A DNA stretch of 41,853 nt from Bacteroidales bacterium. GTDB taxonomy: Bacteria > Bacteroidota > Bacteroidia > Bacteroidales > Muribaculaceae. The notes beneath the pieces are model-generated. The model saw only the letters and a program-made list of their open reading frames with translations. It did not search any database and had not been told where the DNA came from. The position numbers and the translations under genes are program-made. This document shows positions 1 to 8,824 of the stretch, in pieces. The stretch spans positions 202,750 to 244,602 of the forward strand of contig SUXG01000001.1 in assembly GCA_015061085.1 (NCBI GenBank), given 5' to 3'. Numbering within the stretch: position 1 is the stretch's first letter; every line of letters starts with the position of its first letter.

Positions 1-159
1 GGGATATGGAAAAATGCCGATTTATGGCGTTAGAAATCCCAAAAACACCCGATTTATGGCGTTGGGGATATGGAAAAATGCCGATTTATGGCGTTAGAAA
101 TCTCTAAAACACCCGATTTATGGCGTTAGAGATACAAAAAAATGCCGATTTATGGCGTT
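1..159. repeat. Tandem array with 32-bp period (15-bp core CCGATTTATGGCGTT)
   Basis: The 15-bp core CCGATTTATGGCGTT occurs five times, at 17, 49, 81, 113 and 145, exactly 32 bp apart each time. The 17-bp linkers alternate between two forms, giving a 64-bp higher-order period: the first ten bases recur at 65-74. The first base of the window already lies in the pattern, so the array may extend upstream. It ends just before the promoter of the ATPase gene at 208. Thirty-two is not a multiple of three, so this is not a protein repeat. A 32-bp step is close to three helical turns, which would put the cores on one face of the DNA; that is inference. Confidence 0.9.
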
Positions 160-176
160 AGTAAAGAAATTTTGAT

Positions 177-184
177 TACCTTTG
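177..184 (+). promoter_or_regulatory. Bacteroidota-type -7 element of the ATPase gene
   Basis: TACCTTTG matches the Bacteroidota -7 consensus TAnnTTTG and lies 23 bp before the ATG at 208. No clear -33 TTTG is present at the expected distance; that position falls at the edge of the repeat array. Confidence 0.55.
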
Positions 185-207
185 CGATATCCTAAATCAT
201 TAATATT

Positions 208-1482
208 ATGGCAGATAAACGTATCATAGAGCAAGTAGTATCCGAACAATACGATGAATTGACAGCTATGAGTGAGTTTAAACTGTGCTCACGAAAGGAA
301 GAAGAGCAAGTAGATTTGGATAGCAATCTGGCACAAGTGGTTATCGGAGTGCGCCGAAGTGGTAAGTCAACGTTATGCTACAATGTCCTTAAAGCAAAGG
401 GCGAAAAATTTGCCTATGTCAACTTTGATGACGAACGACTTGACGACTTGACAACAAACGATCTCAACACCGTTCTTGAAGTGCTATATAAAATCTATGG
501 TGACTTCAAATATCTTTTCCTCGATGAAATCCAAAACATCGAAGGTTGGCACCTGTTTGTCAATCGCTTGCTGCGTCAACGCTTGCATATTATTGTCACA
601 GGGTCTAATGCGAAACTTTTAAGTAGCGAACTCGCAACACATCTCACCGGCAGAAGCGAGCAAATAGAGTTGTATCCTCTATCCTTTGCTGAATGGTGCG
701 ACTGCAAAGGAGTCGATACAAAATCTGTCACAACTAAAGCCGAAGCATCTCGTAGAGCGGCATTCGATGAATATTTGATGCAAGGAGGTTTCCCCGAACT
801 ATTACACAAAAAGAACAAAACACAATATGTCGGCAACTTGGTCGGCAACATTCTCAAACGCGACATCGAGCAACGCCATAGTATCAAATATACCGATGCA
901 TTTGAGCAATTGGCCCACCACCTGATGAATATCGCTCCTGCAATCATAGTAGAAAATGAATTGGCAGAAACCATAGGACTGAAATCCAACCACACCATCA
1001 ACAACTACATAAACTTCCTCAAAGAAGCCTATCTGCTTTTGAGTGTGAAAAAATATTCGACCAAAAGCCGCCAAAGAGTCAGAGGAGAAAAAGTCTATCC
1101 CATAGACGTCGCTCTTATGGATAGTCGCCCCGACGCTTTGGTGGGCGAAAATGTCGGATGGAGATTGGAAACTATCGTGTTTATCGAATTGCTTCGCCGA
1201 AACCGATCAATTGGTCGCGATATATACTACTACAAAAGTGCCGGTGGCTACGAAGCCGACTTCGTGGTCTGTCGTCATAATGTAGTAGAAGAAATCTACC
1301 AAGTGTCCTACGACATCAGCAAAGAGAAAACGCGTCAACGAGAAATTCGCGGACTGCTTGCCGCATCTAAAGAGACACGTTGCGACAACCTTTTCCTTAT
1401 CACCGATTTCCATCGCGAAGAGGTGGCCACCGATGGCAAACTCATCAAAATTCTGCCCGCCTACGATTGGCTGATAGAATGA
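208..1482 (+). CDS. AAA family ATP-binding protein with DUF4143 domain
   Basis: This 424-aa protein belongs to the large AAA_14/DUF4143 group of prokaryotic ATPases. The Walker A motif GVRRSGKST is at residues 47-55 and the Walker B motif YLFLDE at about 102-107, followed by the QNIEGW stretch usual for the family. A sensor-like ITGSNA motif follows. The C-terminal half (about residues 200-390) fits DUF4143, a winged-helix plus restriction-endonuclease-like fold, with the acidic/basic signature YEADFVV near residue 348. Its role is not established; members are common as scattered singletons in Bacteroidales genomes. It stands alone, directly downstream of the 32-bp repeat array and a TAnnTTTG element. 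The family call is firm; function is unknown. Confidence 0.9.
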   Translation: MADKRIIEQVVSEQYDELTAMSEFKLCSRKEEEQVDLDSNLAQVVIGVRRSGKSTLCYNVLKAKGEKFAYVNFDDERLDDLTTNDLNTVLEVLYKIYGDFKYLFLDEIQNIEGWHLFVNRLLRQRLHIIVTGSNAKLLSSELATHLTGRSEQIELYPLSFAEWCDCKGVDTKSVTTKAEASRRAAFDEYLMQGGFPELLHKKNKTQYVGNLVGNILKRDIEQRHSIKYTDAFEQLAHHLMNIAPAIIVENELAETIGLKSNHTINNYINFLKEAYLLLSVKKYSTKSRQRVRGEKVYPIDVALMDSRPDALVGENVGWRLETIVFIELLRRNRSIGRDIYYYKSAGGYEADFVVCRHNVVEEIYQVSYDISKEKTRQREIRGLLAASKETRCDNLFLITDFHREEVATDGKLIKILPAYDWLIE

Positions 1483-1733
1483 CCCTCCCCCTAATACAGC
1501 AAAAGGTAAATCAGATGCACAGGTACTGCAAGAAGTTTTGCCGGACTCTGACGTAGATTTTTGGTTGGTTATTCTCGTGATAGTTGTTTTGGGTGTCCCA
1601 TTGTCAAAGTCAGGAAATGAACAATCTTAATCTCGTGAATTTGTAAGTTGTTGATAATCATAGATGTAAGTTTGGTATCAATAAAATAATATTGGAAAAC
1701 CTTTATGCATAAATATAGTAAATAGAGAGTAAG

Positions 1734-1771
1734 GTGTTTCTGTTAACGTGTATGTTTTACAATAGAAACAC
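1734..1771. repeat. Inverted repeat upstream of the RHS operon promoter
   Basis: GTGTTTCT at 1734-1741 and AGAAACAC at 1764-1771 form perfect 8-bp arms separated by 22 bp. It lies about 80 bp upstream of the -33 element. It could be an operator or a transcript hairpin; no T-tract follows, so it is not an obvious terminator. Confidence 0.45.
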
Positions 1772-1851
1772 ATTATACTAATGTGATAGTTTACAAAATG
1801 TTCTGATATGTGTATTTGTTGTTCTTTTAGTCTTTTTATTTTGATAAAAAG

Positions 1852-1882
1852 TTGCAAAAGTCAAAACAGATGCTTATATTTG
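1852..1882 (+). promoter_or_regulatory. Promoter of the adaptor-RHS operon
   Basis: TTG (1852-1854), a 20-bp spacer and TATATTTG (1875-1882) match the Bacteroidota -33/-7 pattern. The predicted transcript would begin about 10 bp before the ATG at 1901. This rules out the longer open frame that begins upstream at 1808. A 37-bp exact copy of this region (1847-1883) recurs at 9421-9457. Confidence 0.85.
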
Positions 1883-1900
1883 CATAAAAATTATTGCAAT

Positions 1901-2347
1901 ATGAAATGTTTGGTTGATATATTGTTGTTATTTATGATGTCTGTTTTTGGTTGCAGTATGACGATGCAGGCAGAGCGCGTGGTTAGGTATGGTTATGATG
2001 CAACGGGGAACATGGTGTCACGCACATTGGAAGTCGAGGAGGTAGCACCGACTGCAATGCGAAGCTCACAAGAGGAGCAAGAAGCAACCACAATTGAAAA
2101 TATAGACATTTCGTCTATTAAGGTCTATCCCAATCCTGTCGAAACGTTTTTGAATATAGAAGTCGGCGACACCACAGCAGAGTCTCTACAAATCGGTATA
2201 TTCACTGCTGATGGAAAAATAATCGAGCAAACTGAAAGCAAAGACAGATTTATTCAATTGGATTTCAGTGATAAATCCGATGGTATATATGTGGTAACGA
2301 TACAATTTGGTGATGCAGTTCGCAGTTGGCGTATTATAAAGAAATAG
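1901..2347 (+). CDS. Small exported protein with one YD-repeat motif and a T9SS type A sorting domain
   Basis: The start at 1901 is chosen because it lies just after the promoter and begins a signal peptide; the product is 148 aa. Residues 1-24 are a signal sequence ending either at a possible lipobox VFGC (Cys18) or after MQA. Residues 29-42 (RYGYDATGNMVSRT) match the YD-repeat strand typical of RHS proteins. A short Glu/Thr-rich linker follows. From about residue 74 (KVYPNP) to the end is a T9SS type A C-terminal sorting domain with the usual IFTADGKII and SDGIYVVTI elements and a basic end. The RHS gene starts 9 bp downstream. The combination suggests an accessory protein for export or anchoring of the RHS product; that role is inferred, not known. 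Confidence 0.8.
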   Translation: MKCLVDILLLFMMSVFGCSMTMQAERVVRYGYDATGNMVSRTLEVEEVAPTAMRSSQEEQEATTIENIDISSIKVYPNPVETFLNIEVGDTTAESLQIGIFTADGKIIEQTESKDRFIQLDFSDKSDGIYVVTIQFGDAVRSWRIIKK

Positions 2348-2352
2348 GAGGT
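2347..2352 (+). promoter_or_regulatory. Strong Shine-Dalgarno before the RHS gene
   Basis: AGGAGG lies 4 bp before the ATG at 2357 and overlaps the last base of the preceding stop codon. Such strong sites are uncommon in Bacteroidota, whose leaders are usually AT-rich. It suggests the RHS gene is translated efficiently from the shared message. Confidence 0.6.
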
Positions 2353-2356
2353 CGAA

Positions 2357-5300
2357 ATGAAAACACTGAAGAAGATAATTCCAATCTTGATATTGTTTGC
2401 TTGCATTCGGGCAAATGCAGAAGTCAGTGTTTCATTGCAAGACAGTGTTTCACTTCAAGGAAGAGAGGAAGCATCGTTGCTATCGGTCGGAGATATGACC
2501 AATAGCCAATTCATCGAATATAACATCAATATAGCCAACGGATTATATCCTGATCCGACCTTAGTTGAGCGCGAATGGACAGCCGGCGACAGCATATCCG
2601 CCGATTTGATACCGGCAATAATAGATGATAATCCAATAGTGCCCAATGAAGCAAACATCGACACGACCGCCATTGTAGGACAAATAGAAATAGAATCGGG
2701 CGTAAGCCGGTATGGATCAAAGACATACCGAGTGCCTATAAAAGTGCCGAAAGGAATAAGAGAAGAAGTGACTCCGGAAATAAGCCTGGACTACGACAGT
2801 CACAATGTTAATCTTGGTATATTGGGTCATGGTTGGCAACTTAGTGGAGTTCCGCAGATAGAACGAACGACCAAGATATTGGAAATAGACAATATCACAT
2901 CGGGGATTGAAATGAATCTTGAAGACGCATTCAGCATCGATGGTATGCGCCTTATCGAGGAGAATCGCGCCGATGATTATATCGTTTATGAAAGTTTGCG
3001 AGGCAACATAAAGGCAAAGGCGTATATATCGAATAATGTTATCACTCATTTTGATGTGTGGTATCCTGATGGACGCAGAAGTCGATTTGGATATGAAACG
3101 ACATCAGAAAATCGATTGACCTATCCGATAGTTTGGCTTAAAGATGAGTTTGGCAACACCATCAACTATGAATATGCAGATAGCGGTATCGGTTATCGGA
3201 TAGGCAAAATCAGTTATTCCAATTGCGAGATAATATTTGAGTATAAAGAAATAGATACGACCAAAATACATCTTGCGCAAAAATATAGGGCAGGATTATC
3301 ACTTGATAGAGAACAGGTAGTTTCTACCATAAAATGTTATATCAACGCAAATGAAATAAACAATTATGTCATATCATACATGTATGACAGTAATACGATA
3401 TTGCTATTAAAAAAAATCGATTGTGAAATATCGAATGAAAAACTTAATCCGGTCATATTTTATTATGGAGCAGATAGTTATTCATACGGAATGTCATCAT
3501 CTAAAAAAGGTTCCCTGTTGTCATATACGGTTAATACCAATTCAAAGTTGAAAACAGCCACAGGATTTATAGATGATGAAGGTCAACAAGGACTGATTGT
3601 ATGGCCTGATAAAGTATCACATTGGCGATTAAAAAGAGAAAATACGGATTCGGATCCTACAGTTTTTGAAGGATTGCTTACCGATGGATATATCAATATG
3701 TACACAGGTAATGAAGATATAATAGTATATACAGGTTTAGAAGGAGAAACAGACGATGGATTATCGCCGATAAAAACCGGTCAGGGCTTTTTAACAGTAA
3801 TTACGGCAGATTTAGATGGAAATGGTCAAGAGAGTATCATAAGAATCAATAATACGATAGAAAACGGAAGAGATATATTGCGATTTAACGTTTGGGATAA
3901 ACAAGGAGAAGCAGGATTAGTGCATCAATACACCAGAGAATATGATTTAGGACAGACATATACCGATATGTCAGGCAACGAATCAGTGCAACCGAAATTT
4001 CTTTATTCAGGTGATTTTTTAGGAGATGGAAAAAGTCGGATAGCAATGTTTATCGGAGTAGAACCGATGAGTATGCAAGCAAGGAGTATGCCGGAAACAT
4101 CAGTAACATTATTTGACCTTGAATTAAATGAATATGAAGTTTTACAAACCGGATTGCGACATACAGTTAGTTTTCCAGGTCATGATCAGCCATATCAAGA
4201 TGAAGCAGATTCTCAGAGCGATAAAATAATAGTAATAGATGCTGACAGCGATGGCAGAGATGATGTAATACGTATTTCCGGAGGAGGTATTTTTACGTGT
4301 AACTTTGAAAAACAAAAAGATGAAGACGATGTCGAGTATTTGACGTTTTCACTTACGAACTATAACACATCAGTAAATTTAGAGACAATAGCTAATAGAT
4401 ATAGTGCATGGGGAGATTTTAATGGAGACGGCAATGCAGATATTTTATTGTCAGAGATAAATAATTCCGGGAATGGGAAAGTAAAATATGGTAATGGATT
4501 AGGATATTACACAGAAATAGAACTCAATGAGGGAATAAGCCTTCTATGTAATGTATGGGATCTTAATGAAGATGGACTTAGTGAAGTTGTAAAATATGAT
4601 ATAAGTTCGAATAGTTTAGAATTTTATACCATAGTCGATAACATATTGAAATATTTTGGTTCAGTCAGCTTTGATGTAAATAGTTTATTTTCGTCAAGAT
4701 TTATCTCCGACTATAAAAATTCAGCATTAATAAGTATTAATCTTCAAGATGGATATATAACCAAAATAACGAGTAACCAAAATTTCATAGATGACACCCG
4801 TTGTGTAGGTATGGTCAACAGCCTCGGTGTAGTGGAAGAAAATCGTTATCGACGCATCGGAGTGGGCAATGACGCCGGATTTTACAGTGCGATCGACAGC
4901 CTTGCCGACTATCCCAACATGGCAATACATCAAGGACTGATGCCTGTTGAGCGCACAATACGCATGGTCGGCAGCGCAATAAAAAGTAGTCATAACTACT
5001 TCTACAACACAGCCGAAGTCAATCTGCGCGGACTTGGATTTATGGGATTTCGCAAGATAATAAGCCGGGATCATAACGGCGACACCATACAACGATTCTA
5101 CAATCCCGGAAAATGGGGAGTAATGATACGCGAAGTAACCCCGACCGGAGAACAAGTAAATACATGGACACCGTCATGGCGTACACTTAACGCAACGACA
5201 GGTGCGAAAGTCTTGAATCTGAATCTCACCTCCTGCATATCCAGAGATATATTGACCGGCAACATCACCCGTCAAGGCTATAATTATGACAGCTATGGCA

Positions 5301-8300
5301 ATTTAATAGGACAGACACGTACCGATGCCGATAACTTCATCACCCAACACAATATCAGCTATAGCAACAACCCGACAGTCGGAAATGGTTACGTCATCGG
5401 TCTGCCTACCCAACACAGTGTACGTTACACTCCCTATAGTGGCGTTGCAATAACTGAAACCACCACACTGAGCTATACAGGTACTCAACCACGAGTGAAA
5501 ACGATACGAAAGAATTCGGCATTGATAAGCACCAACCGTTATGGATATACCTCGCAAGGAAAATTATCGAGCGATACACTTATAAACAGTAACTCAAGCA
5601 AACGACAGATACAACGATATACATACGATAACAACGGTCGTCAGCTGATGTCAATCGACAGATACGGACTTGCAACAAGTTACGCTTATTATGACAATGG
5701 CAGATTAAAAAGCGTCACCACACCGATAGGCGTAGTTACGACATATACTTATGATCCACTCGGAAGAATAGTCGGTATCACAGACGGCGAAACGACAGCC
5801 GTCACAAACTATGAATGGAGCGACAGCGTAGGATTGTACAAAACGACAATATCAGGCAATTACAGTCCGACCCAAATCATCTATTATGATTGTTTCGGAC
5901 GAGAAATTCGCAAAGCAGAAAAGCGTCCTGACGGCAGTCTGCTAAAGACCGATGTCGAATATAATCTGCGTGGAGACATTTCCCGACAAACACTTCCATA
6001 TAAATCCATCGAGCCGACACAATGGATTACGTACCATTACGATAACAACGGACGACTGTTACGACGACAAGAGCCGTCGGGCAGAAATCTGCGCCACACC
6101 TATAACGGCAACGCTATCACCACGACAGAAGATAATATATCGACGACACGTACCTATAACCCACGTGGCAACCTTATTTCCGTTACCGACCAAACAGACA
6201 CATTGACCTACAATTATGCCGCCGACGGATTGCCAACGAGCATCGTATCGTCAAGTGGAGCGACCACCACCATAGGTTACGATACATCACGACGTCGCAA
6301 CTCATTGACAGATCCGAGTTTCGGACAAACCACCTATCAATATGACACTGATGGTAACCTTGTCAAAGAGACACACTCCGACGGACGCAGCATCACATAC
6401 GGATATGATGCACATAATCGATTGATTGGACGCGCGACACCGGAATTTTCTACTACCTATAGCTATGACAACTACAATCGACCGGTATCGGAAACCTCTA
6501 CTAATGGCACACAAACCAACATAAATTACGACACACGCAATCGAATAGTAAACCAAATGCAGCGTGCCGGTTCGACAAGCTATACGAGGACATACCACTA
6601 CACAGCCGGCAAATTATCGAGAATAATCCACAACTCATCCAAAACCGGTGTAATGGCAACAGAAAATTACGACTACACCTACAATCATCTGAGTCGTATA
6701 TTTTCGACAACATCACAGGGCGACACCATAACAGTGTGGAAATATGTAGAAGAGAACGATATGGGTCTTTTGACTCGAAGCATGACCGGCAAAGTCACCC
6801 ACAAGACGGATTATAACAGCTATGGACTATTGACATCGCAACGTTCTTATCTGCCACGTCTCGACATTTTTGTCGATCCGGACCTGCCGATAGTCGGACC
6901 TATTATTACACCCGATGCAGAAACCAATGGAACACCTGTTCTTACCCAACCTGTCGCCACACTGCATCACTTCGCCTACACCTTCAATCCACAGACAGGC
7001 AATTTGACAGGACGCGAAGATAAGACACGCACCTTGGGTGCAGAGACATTTACTTACGACAATATGAATCGACTTTTGACCTCACCGGGACAAAACGTCA
7101 ACTATTCATCATCGGGCAACATAACAGCAAAGAGTGATTATGGAGTATATGCATATACCAACAACAGCCGACCGTATGCAGTGACATCGGTTGACTTAGC
7201 TCAAAGTGCCGAAACACCGTCTGCGCTTAACATTAGTTATACTTCATTTCGCCGACCACAGCAAATCACTACAAATAATGGAACACAACAAATCACAGAG
7301 AGCTATACCTACGATGCGTCATACAATCGAGTACAGAGCACACTGCGCCTGATAGACCTTCAGACAGGCAGGATGACGATGCGCACCTCTTTCAGCCTTG
7401 GAGGATGCTACGACAACGACGGCGTGGCAGAGCGATTATGGCTTGGAGGCGGATATTACGGAGCGCCTGTAGTGCTTGAAGTCACCGACACGATGAGCTA
7501 TCGCTATGTTATGCGCGACCACTTGGGCAGCATCACCCACGTATATACTGCAGAACCTATCCCGACACTGCTTCAAGAACTCAGCTACGACGCATGGGGC
7601 AGACTGCGTAACCCCGACACACACGATGCATACACATCGGATAGTATCCCGACACCGATACTCGGACGAGGTTACACCGGACATCGTCACATCGCCGGCA
7701 TCGGCTTGATCGACATGAACGCCCGACTTTACGACCCGATGCTCGGACGCTTCCTCTCGCCCGACCCTCACATCCAGTCGCCCGACTGCCCACAAAACTA
7801 CAACCGCTACACCTACTGCCTCAACAACCCCCTAAAATATGTCGATATATTAGGCTTATTTGCCTCAGAAGCAGAAGCAATCGAAGCATCTAAACGTTAT
7901 CCCGGATCGAGAGTTGGTTATGCCAGAGATAAAGGAGAATGGTATGTTTCATATCGAACAAGTACTAAATTAATGGGGGTAGAATATGCCCGTGTTTTTA
8001 GCTGTTATATCTCATCTATTCCGACATGGGCATCGGCTTTAAATACCTCTGCTGGTGGAGTAAGTGTGGCAAATGATGTAAAGATTAGATTAATTAATTA
8101 TGGAGCTAAGAATATTCCGGAATTTGCTGAATATATTAATTATACTAAAGCTCTTGGACGTTTATGTACGTATGTTAATATTGGATATGCATTTTTTAAT
8201 TTAGCAGATGGTTATGAAAATAAAACATTAACCACAGGTCAAGGAATAAAATATACTGCAGATATAATTGTCGGTTTAGTTAGTTTGACAGTTCCAGGTG

Positions 8301-8368
8301 GTGCTATTATTGGTTCATTATATTTTATTGGAGATGTTTTAACAAACGGATACGGGACAAATGATTGA
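2357..8368 (+). CDS. Giant SpvB/FG-GAP/RHS-repeat protein with variable C-terminal tip (polymorphic toxin candidate)
   Basis: The product is 2003 aa. Residues 1-21 form a signal peptide ending ANA. Residues about 116-370 resemble the SpvB/TcaC N-terminal domain (signature PEISLDYDS...GILGHGWQLSG). FG-GAP/VCBS-like Ca-binding loops follow: DLDGNGQES (about 486), DADSDGRDD (about 629), DFNGDGNAD (about 686) and DLNEDGLSE (about 734). YD/RHS repeats fill about 968-1650. The RHS-associated core runs from about 1690 to 1833 (RDHLGS near 1720, ARLYDPMLGRFLSPDP, NRYTYCLNNPLKY). The usual DPxG boundary reads DILG at 1830-1833. The last 170 residues are unlike the rest: AT-rich in DNA, with a glycine-rich hydrophobic stretch near the end. 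This order resembles Tc-toxin B/C components and RHS toxins. No T9SS tail is present. Toxin activity is inferred from architecture. Confidence 0.88.
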   Translation: MKTLKKIIPILILFACIRANAEVSVSLQDSVSLQGREEASLLSVGDMTNSQFIEYNINIANGLYPDPTLVEREWTAGDSISADLIPAIIDDNPIVPNEANIDTTAIVGQIEIESGVSRYGSKTYRVPIKVPKGIREEVTPEISLDYDSHNVNLGILGHGWQLSGVPQIERTTKILEIDNITSGIEMNLEDAFSIDGMRLIEENRADDYIVYESLRGNIKAKAYISNNVITHFDVWYPDGRRSRFGYETTSENRLTYPIVWLKDEFGNTINYEYADSGIGYRIGKISYSNCEIIFEYKEIDTTKIHLAQKYRAGLSLDREQVVSTIKCYINANEINNYVISYMYDSNTILLLKKIDCEISNEKLNPVIFYYGADSYSYGMSSSKKGSLLSYTVNTNSKLKTATGFIDDEGQQGLIVWPDKVSHWRLKRENTDSDPTVFEGLLTDGYINMYTGNEDIIVYTGLEGETDDGLSPIKTGQGFLTVITADLDGNGQESIIRINNTIENGRDILRFNVWDKQGEAGLVHQYTREYDLGQTYTDMSGNESVQPKFLYSGDFLGDGKSRIAMFIGVEPMSMQARSMPETSVTLFDLELNEYEVLQTGLRHTVSFPGHDQPYQDEADSQSDKIIVIDADSDGRDDVIRISGGGIFTCNFEKQKDEDDVEYLTFSLTNYNTSVNLETIANRYSAWGDFNGDGNADILLSEINNSGNGKVKYGNGLGYYTEIELNEGISLLCNVWDLNEDGLSEVVKYDISSNSLEFYTIVDNILKYFGSVSFDVNSLFSSRFISDYKNSALISINLQDGYITKITSNQNFIDDTRCVGMVNSLGVVEENRYRRIGVGNDAGFYSAIDSLADYPNMAIHQGLMPVERTIRMVGSAIKSSHNYFYNTAEVNLRGLGFMGFRKIISRDHNGDTIQRFYNPGKWGVMIREVTPTGEQVNTWTPSWRTLNATTGAKVLNLNLTSCISRDILTGNITRQGYNYDSYGNLIGQTRTDADNFITQHNISYSNNPTVGNGYVIGLPTQHSVRYTPYSGVAITETTTLSYTGTQPRVKTIRKNSALISTNRYGYTSQGKLSSDTLINSNSSKRQIQRYTYDNNGRQLMSIDRYGLATSYAYYDNGRLKSVTTPIGVVTTYTYDPLGRIVGITDGETTAVTNYEWSDSVGLYKTTISGNYSPTQIIYYDCFGREIRKAEKRPDGSLLKTDVEYNLRGDISRQTLPYKSIEPTQWITYHYDNNGRLLRRQEPSGRNLRHTYNGNAITTTEDNISTTRTYNPRGNLISVTDQTDTLTYNYAADGLPTSIVSSSGATTTIGYDTSRRRNSLTDPSFGQTTYQYDTDGNLVKETHSDGRSITYGYDAHNRLIGRATPEFSTTYSYDNYNRPVSETSTNGTQTNINYDTRNRIVNQMQRAGSTSYTRTYHYTAGKLSRIIHNSSKTGVMATENYDYTYNHLSRIFSTTSQGDTITVWKYVEENDMGLLTRSMTGKVTHKTDYNSYGLLTSQRSYLPRLDIFVDPDLPIVGPIITPDAETNGTPVLTQPVATLHHFAYTFNPQTGNLTGREDKTRTLGAETFTYDNMNRLLTSPGQNVNYSSSGNITAKSDYGVYAYTNNSRPYAVTSVDLAQSAETPSALNISYTSFRRPQQITTNNGTQQITESYTYDASYNRVQSTLRLIDLQTGRMTMRTSFSLGGCYDNDGVAERLWLGGGYYGAPVVLEVTDTMSYRYVMRDHLGSITHVYTAEPIPTLLQELSYDAWGRLRNPDTHDAYTSDSIPTPILGRGYTGHRHIAGIGLIDMNARLYDPMLGRFLSPDPHIQSPDCPQNYNRYTYCLNNPLKYVDILGLFASEAEAIEASKRYPGSRVGYARDKGEWYVSYRTSTKLMGVEYARVFSCYISSIPTWASALNTSAGGVSVANDVKIRLINYGAKNIPEFAEYINYTKALGRLCTYVNIGYAFFNLADGYENKTLTTGQGIKYTADIIVGLVSLTVPGGAIIGSLYFIGDVLTNGYGTND
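7856..8365 (+). other. Variable C-terminal tip of the RHS protein (part of the 2357-8368 gene)
   Basis: These 170 codons follow the conserved core. I do not recognise the domain. It opens with an Ala/Glu-rich helix-like segment, has a Tyr/Trp-rich middle, and ends with a hydrophobic Gly-rich segment (ADIIVGLVSLTVPGGAIIGSLYF). That segment would suit membrane insertion or a pore-forming toxin. The DNA shifts sharply to AT-rich codons here, as in the genes that follow, which fits exchange of tip-immunity cassettes. Confidence 0.55.
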
Positions 8369-8391
8369 TAATTTTTTTAATTAAAAACGGT

Positions 8392-8790
8392 ATGTTAATA
8401 GAGATTTTTTTGTGTAAATATTTATGGGTTGGAAAAAAAATAGGAATGTTTTCAAAAACTAGACCGATATATGATTTTCTTAATGTTTATTTATGGCGAT
8501 ATATTGCGTTGTTTTTAATGCAATTGAATTTTATTCTATATATATTAATAAAAAAAATATATATATTAGCACCAATAGGGATTACTTCGAGGGTTTTTAC
8601 ATTGGTAGGAATATCGGTTATACCTTCATTTATTATATCAAAATATTTAAAAAAGATAATTAAAAAAAAACATGTGTTTTACAACGTGGAATATATGCAA
8701 AATAAATGGAGCATACCATTATTCATCTTTATGATATTATTTATATTTGGAGGAGGTTTTGGTATAGCATTCTTAATTCTTACGTATTGA
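8392..8790 (+). CDS. Small multi-pass membrane protein, immunity candidate
   Basis: From the ATG at 8392 the product is 132 aa; a TTG at 8365 in the same frame would overlap the RHS stop and give 141 aa. Three hydrophobic segments are visible: two in about residues 42-90 and a C-terminal one (PLFIFMILFIFGGGFGIAFLIL). Basic runs KKIIKKKH lie between them. The gene starts 23 bp after the RHS stop, on the same strand and with the same AT-rich composition. That is the position expected for an immunity gene against a membrane-active RHS tip. I recognise no family; the role is inferred from position. Confidence 0.65.
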   Translation: MLIEIFLCKYLWVGKKIGMFSKTRPIYDFLNVYLWRYIALFLMQLNFILYILIKKIYILAPIGITSRVFTLVGISVIPSFIISKYLKKIIKKKHVFYNVEYMQNKWSIPLFIFMILFIFGGGFGIAFLILTY

Positions 8791-8824
8791 ACGATAAGAT
8801 AATACTAATCATTTTGCTATTTGT

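Larger units (their letters stand above)
1483..1900. other. Intergenic region with a decayed coding-like stretch and an inverted repeat
   Basis: No intact gene is seen. From about 1478 to the stop at 1628-1630, the + strand frame reads as protein-like sequence without a start codon, including a hydrophobic segment WLVILVIVVLGVP; this may be a gene remnant or chance. An inverted repeat GTGTTTCT/AGAAACAC spans 1734-1771 upstream of the RHS-island promoter. Confidence 0.5.

Noticed and set aside
1..159. CRISPR array
   Set aside because: The repeated core is only 15 bp, the 17-bp linkers are themselves alternating repeats rather than unique spacers, and no cas genes are nearby.
1808..1900. Longer start of the adaptor gene at 1808
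   Set aside because: The promoter -7 element at 1875-1882 lies inside this extension, and the ATG at 1901 begins the signal peptide. The duplicate copy at 9475 has the same arrangement.
5952..7795. Several 60-140 codon ORFs in other frames of the RHS gene
   Set aside because: They are shadows of a repeat-rich coding sequence, with no leaders or domains; the RHS frame explains the sequence fully.
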